NCBI GenBank assembly: GCA_026399445.1
Contig: JAPLRA010000182.1
Coordinates: 1-7,794, forward strand
Reading direction: 5' to 3'
Length of the DNA: 7,794 bases
Origin: Sulfuritalea sp.
GTDB lineage: Bacteria; Pseudomonadota; Gammaproteobacteria; Burkholderiales; Rhodocyclaceae
The notes below the pieces were generated by a model that saw only the letters and a program-made list of their open reading frames with translations, was not told the origin of the DNA and made no database searches. Below are positions 5,158 to 7,794 of the stretch, piece after piece. The translations under genes and the position numbers were made by a program. Position 1 is the first letter of the stretch, and the number at the start of each line of letters is the position of its first letter.

Positions 5158-6246
5158 ATGACGATCATGCACTTGAACAAGCCCATCGCCGCCCCCGGCA
5201 GCGGCCCCCTTGGCTGCTTCTCTTGTTGGCAAGAGAAGCTCATGGGGAAGGCCTTGCCCCTGTTCGTTATCATCCTGGCTACGCTGGCAGGTTGCGAAAA
5301 ATCCCCGCCCCAGAATGCAGGGCAGCATAGTGCCGAACCCCACCAGACGATCACGTTTGCCTACACCTACCAGCCCCAAAGCACTCTGGCCCATGTTGCA
5401 ACAGCAAAAGGGTATTTCAAGGAAGAAGGGCTCGACGTAAAACCGTTGATGCGTGCGTTTGGCAAGGAAGCATTGCAAGCGGTTCTTGAAAACAAGGCCG
5501 ACTTCGCAACGGTGGCGGAAACCCCGGTCATGTTCAGTGGGCTCAGGGGCGACAAGATAGTCGTCATCGCCAACATCGAGGCCAGCGGTAAGAACAACGC
5601 AATCGTGGCAAGAAAAGCCGCAGGTATAAACGTGCCGGGCGACCTGAAAGGAAAACGCGTCGGTTTTACTCCCGGCACCACGTCCGACTTCTTTCTGGAT
5701 TCATTCCTGACCGCCAACGGTCTGACACGGCAGGATATCCGGCCCGTGGCCCTGAAGCCCGACGAGATGCAGGATGCCATGATCGCCAAGAAGGTCGATG
5801 CGGTTTCAACATGGAACTATCCGCTGACGCTTATCGCGCAGAAACTGGGCAGTGACGGGATCGTTTTTTACGACCAACAAATCTATACCGAAACCTTCAA
5901 CATTGCGACCCGGCAAGATTTCCTTAAGGCTCGACCGGAGGCGGTCAAAGGCTTTCTACGTGCCTTGCTGAAGGCAGAGGCGTTTGTCGCCAGGAATCCC
6001 GATGAAGCACAGACCATCTTGGCCACCGCGACAAAGATCGACAAGAGCCTGATTCGCGACGTCTGGAATGCCTTCAACTACCGTGTTGTCCTTGACCAGA
6101 AGCTTCTGCTTACCCTGGAGGATGAGGCGCGCTGGGCAATAAAGAACAAACTCACCGACAAGACGGTGGTGCCCGACTACACCAGTTACATTCATTCCGA
6201 CAGCTTGCGGGCAGTCAGGCCGGAAGCGGTCAGCACCAACCGGTAG
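5158..6246 (+). CDS. ABC-type solute-binding lipoprotein, NMT1/SsuA/TauA-like
   Basis: The 362-residue product has a lipoprotein signal: MGKALPLFVIILATLAGC, with the lipobox LAGC ending at C46, so the mature protein should be lipid-anchored facing the periplasm. The binding-protein fold follows, with family-typical stretches GYFKEEGLDV, the FATVAETP segment, DLKGKRVGFTPGTTSDF and VDAVSTWNYP. This resembles proteins that bind sulfonates, taurine, nitrate or pyrimidine precursors; the ligand cannot be assigned. The start is uncertain. ATG 5158 follows GAGGAGG (5149-5155) but with only 2 nt spacing, and ATG 5167 has 11 nt. ATG 5242 (334 residues) begins exactly at the lipoprotein signal but has only a weak GAGAAG before it. 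A TTG at 5053 is also open but unlikely. No permease or ATPase gene lies beside it. Instead a sensor gene starts 6 nt after its stop, which suggests a sensing role. Codon use is less GC-biased than in the genes to the left. Confidence 0.88.
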   Translation: MTIMHLNKPIAAPGSGPLGCFSCWQEKLMGKALPLFVIILATLAGCEKSPPQNAGQHSAEPHQTITFAYTYQPQSTLAHVATAKGYFKEEGLDVKPLMRAFGKEALQAVLENKADFATVAETPVMFSGLRGDKIVVIANIEASGKNNAIVARKAAGINVPGDLKGKRVGFTPGTTSDFFLDSFLTANGLTRQDIRPVALKPDEMQDAMIAKKVDAVSTWNYPLTLIAQKLGSDGIVFYDQQIYTETFNIATRQDFLKARPEAVKGFLRALLKAEAFVARNPDEAQTILATATKIDKSLIRDVWNAFNYRVVLDQKLLLTLEDEARWAIKNKLTDKTVVPDYTSYIHSDSLRAVRPEAVSTNR

Positions 6247-6252
6247 ACCCAC

Positions 6253-7794
6253 GTGCGCATCTCAACTCGACTACGGATCATTTCAGGCGCGACGATTGCC
6301 GCTCTCGTCATCCTGATGCCCATCCTGGTCTGGTCATTCGTCGAATTCAAGAATGCAAAAGGCGACGAAGCGATTGCCGATGCGATTCATGATAATTATT
6401 TCGAACGCGCGTCTTTCAGAGACCAGTATTTTCTGCACCGTGAGGACCGTCTACGGGAGCAGTGGATCAAGAGCAAGCATGAAACCGAAAGCCTGGTGAA
6501 TCAAGCGAAGGCTCAATTTCATCGAGCCCAAGACCAGCAGGTGTTGGCCCGGTTTAGCCGGAGTATTGAATCCACCGAGCAACTGTTCGATCGTATCGTT
6601 GCCAACACGCAGATCATAAAAACAGCTGGTGCAAATAAAGCCGTGTACGAGGAGTTCGACAGAAGACTTTACAGCCAGTTGCTGCTGATCGCCGCCGATG
6701 TCAGGATGGCTATAAGTACCTTACAGAGTTCCACCGAGCTGCGTGTTACGGGAAGCTATAGACAGCTGGCCATCATCACAGCCCTGTTCGCTTTAGCGCT
6801 GGCAATCGGCGTCATCCTGGCCGTGCAACAGATGGATGGACTGATCCGAAAGCGCCTGGCCCCGTTATATGCAGGCGCAGAAATCATTGGCAGCGGGAAT
6901 CTTGGTTTCCGGATTCCGTGTGACGGTACGGATGAATTGGCCGATCTCGCACGGTCCTTCAATGACATGACCGGGAAGCTTTACGAGGCTACCGAACGAC
7001 TTGAACAAAAAGTTGCGGAACGTACAGCGACGTTAGCCCAAAGCGAAGAAAACCTCGCCATCACCCTGGGGGCGATCGGTGACGGGGTCATTGCGACCGA
7101 CGTTGATGGACGGATAACCCGCATGAACCAAACCGCCGAACGCCTCTCTGGCTGGATGCTGGCCGATGCCTTGGGCCGCCCGATGTCCGAGATATTCCGC
7201 ATCGTCAATGTGGACACCCGCGAACCGGCCGCAAACCCGTTTGAATTGGTAATGGAACACGAGCGGGTGGTCGGCCTCGCCAACCATACGGTATTGCTGG
7301 CCAGGGACGGGCAGGAATACCAGATTGCCGACAGCGCAGCCCCCATCAGGAATGCCGAGGGAAAAATCGTCGGCGTGGTGCTGGTGTTTAGCGATGTCAC
7401 GGAAAGATACCGGATGGAAAAGTCGCTGCGCGAAGAGCAGCTATTTTCGGAAAAGCTATTGGACAGTCTCCCCGGCATCTTCTACCTCTACACCTACCCG
7501 GAAATCCAGTTGGTACGTTGGAACAAGCAGCATGAAATGCTCTTGGGGTACGGGGCTGACGAGATGAAAGGCCGTCTTGCCACGGACTGGTTTTTGCGGG
7601 ATGACAAAGATGCCGTTGCGGATGCCATGAGAGGAGTAATGGAAAAAGGTTTCGATTCGATTGAGGCACCCATGGTGGCGAAAGATGGCCATCTGGTACA
7701 TCTCTATCTTACGGGGGTCAAACTGGAGTCGCAGGGGCGCTCCTTTTTTGTAGGGACCGGCACCGACATCACCGAACGCAAGCTGGCTGAGGAC
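6253..7794 (+). CDS. Membrane sensor protein with HAMP and two PAS domains, 3'-truncated by window edge
   Basis: The reading frame is open from a GTG at 6253 to the last base: 514 residues with no stop. Order of parts: membrane helix 1 (about residues 7-29), a largely helical periplasmic domain (30-170), membrane helix 2 (171-192), a HAMP linker (about 193-246, with DELADLARSFNDM) and a short coiled coil with AERTATLAQSEENL. Then come PAS 1 (about 266-385, with GAIGDGVIATDVDGRITRMN and ending FSDVTERYRMEK) and PAS 2 (about 395-510, ending GTGTDITERK). The output domain lies beyond the window; histidine kinase or GGDEF/EAL are the usual choices and cannot be told apart here. The GTG lies 6 nt after the stop of the solute-binding gene with only weak ribosome-binding signals, so translation is probably coupled. 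Likely job: signalling across the membrane in response to a ligand, perhaps delivered by the adjacent binding protein. Base composition is lower in GC than in the left half of the window. Confidence 0.92.
   Translation, partial: MRISTRLRIISGATIAALVILMPILVWSFVEFKNAKGDEAIADAIHDNYFERASFRDQYFLHREDRLREQWIKSKHETESLVNQAKAQFHRAQDQQVLARFSRSIESTEQLFDRIVANTQIIKTAGANKAVYEEFDRRLYSQLLLIAADVRMAISTLQSSTELRVTGSYRQLAIITALFALALAIGVILAVQQMDGLIRKRLAPLYAGAEIIGSGNLGFRIPCDGTDELADLARSFNDMTGKLYEATERLEQKVAERTATLAQSEENLAITLGAIGDGVIATDVDGRITRMNQTAERLSGWMLADALGRPMSEIFRIVNVDTREPAANPFELVMEHERVVGLANHTVLLARDGQEYQIADSAAPIRNAEGKIVGVVLVFSDVTERYRMEKSLREEQLFSEKLLDSLPGIFYLYTYPEIQLVRWNKQHEMLLGYGADEMKGRLATDWFLRDDKDAVADAMRGVMEKGFDSIEAPMVAKDGHLVHLYLTGVKLESQGRSFFVGTGTDITERKLAED

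Noticed and set aside
6756..7701. Minus-strand open frames opposite the sensor gene
   Set aside because: The plus strand encodes continuous HAMP and PAS domains; the minus frames are serine/arginine-rich shadows without motifs.

Overview
The window looks like a chromosome segment of a GC-rich betaproteobacterium. A Rhodocyclales-type respiratory bacterium (the Azoarcus/Dechloromonas/Accumulibacter neighbourhood) is my best guess. This rests on the AmtB sequence style, the multiheme cytochrome content and the codon use; no ribosomal or marker gene is present to confirm it.

Layout. (1) Positions 1-801, plus strand: the 3' two-thirds of an ammonium transporter gene (amtB), followed by a hairpin and a clear intrinsic terminator. 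(2) Positions 921-4622, minus strand: a tightly packed operon. Read in its own direction it encodes a small secreted two-cysteine protein, a short Crp/Fnr-family regulator, a membrane-anchored FAD/NAD(P)/[2Fe-2S] reductase, a five-helix b-type cytochrome and a membrane-anchored eight-heme c-type cytochrome. Gene junctions are a 14-nt overlap, an ATGA overlap, a disrupted junction and another ATGA overlap. (3) The disrupted junction, between reductase and cytochrome b, holds a 268-bp palindromic miniature element with 31-bp terminal inverted repeats and a TTA target duplication. Removing it restores a TAA-ATG junction with a strong GGAGG ribosome-binding site. (4) Positions 4623-5157: intergenic, containing a ~115-bp remnant of a second amtB-like gene. 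(5) Positions 5158-7794, plus strand: an NMT1/SsuA-type solute-binding lipoprotein followed 6 nt later by a membrane sensor protein (TM-periplasmic domain-TM-HAMP-PAS-PAS) that runs off the window. This block looks less GC-rich than the rest.

How the genes may work together. The minus-strand operon reads as a self-regulated electron-transfer module: NAD(P)H or another donor to FAD and [2Fe-2S], then to a bis-heme cytochrome b, then to an octaheme c chain on the periplasmic side, or the reverse. Its terminal substrate cannot be read from the sequence. The plus-strand pair lacks visible permease or ATPase genes and may be a periplasmic ligand-binding protein feeding a sensor rather than an importer.

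The most notable observations are the miniature element splitting a ribosome-binding site from its start codon, the redox operon itself, the amtB scar that brackets that operon in direct orientation, and the binding-protein/sensor pair.
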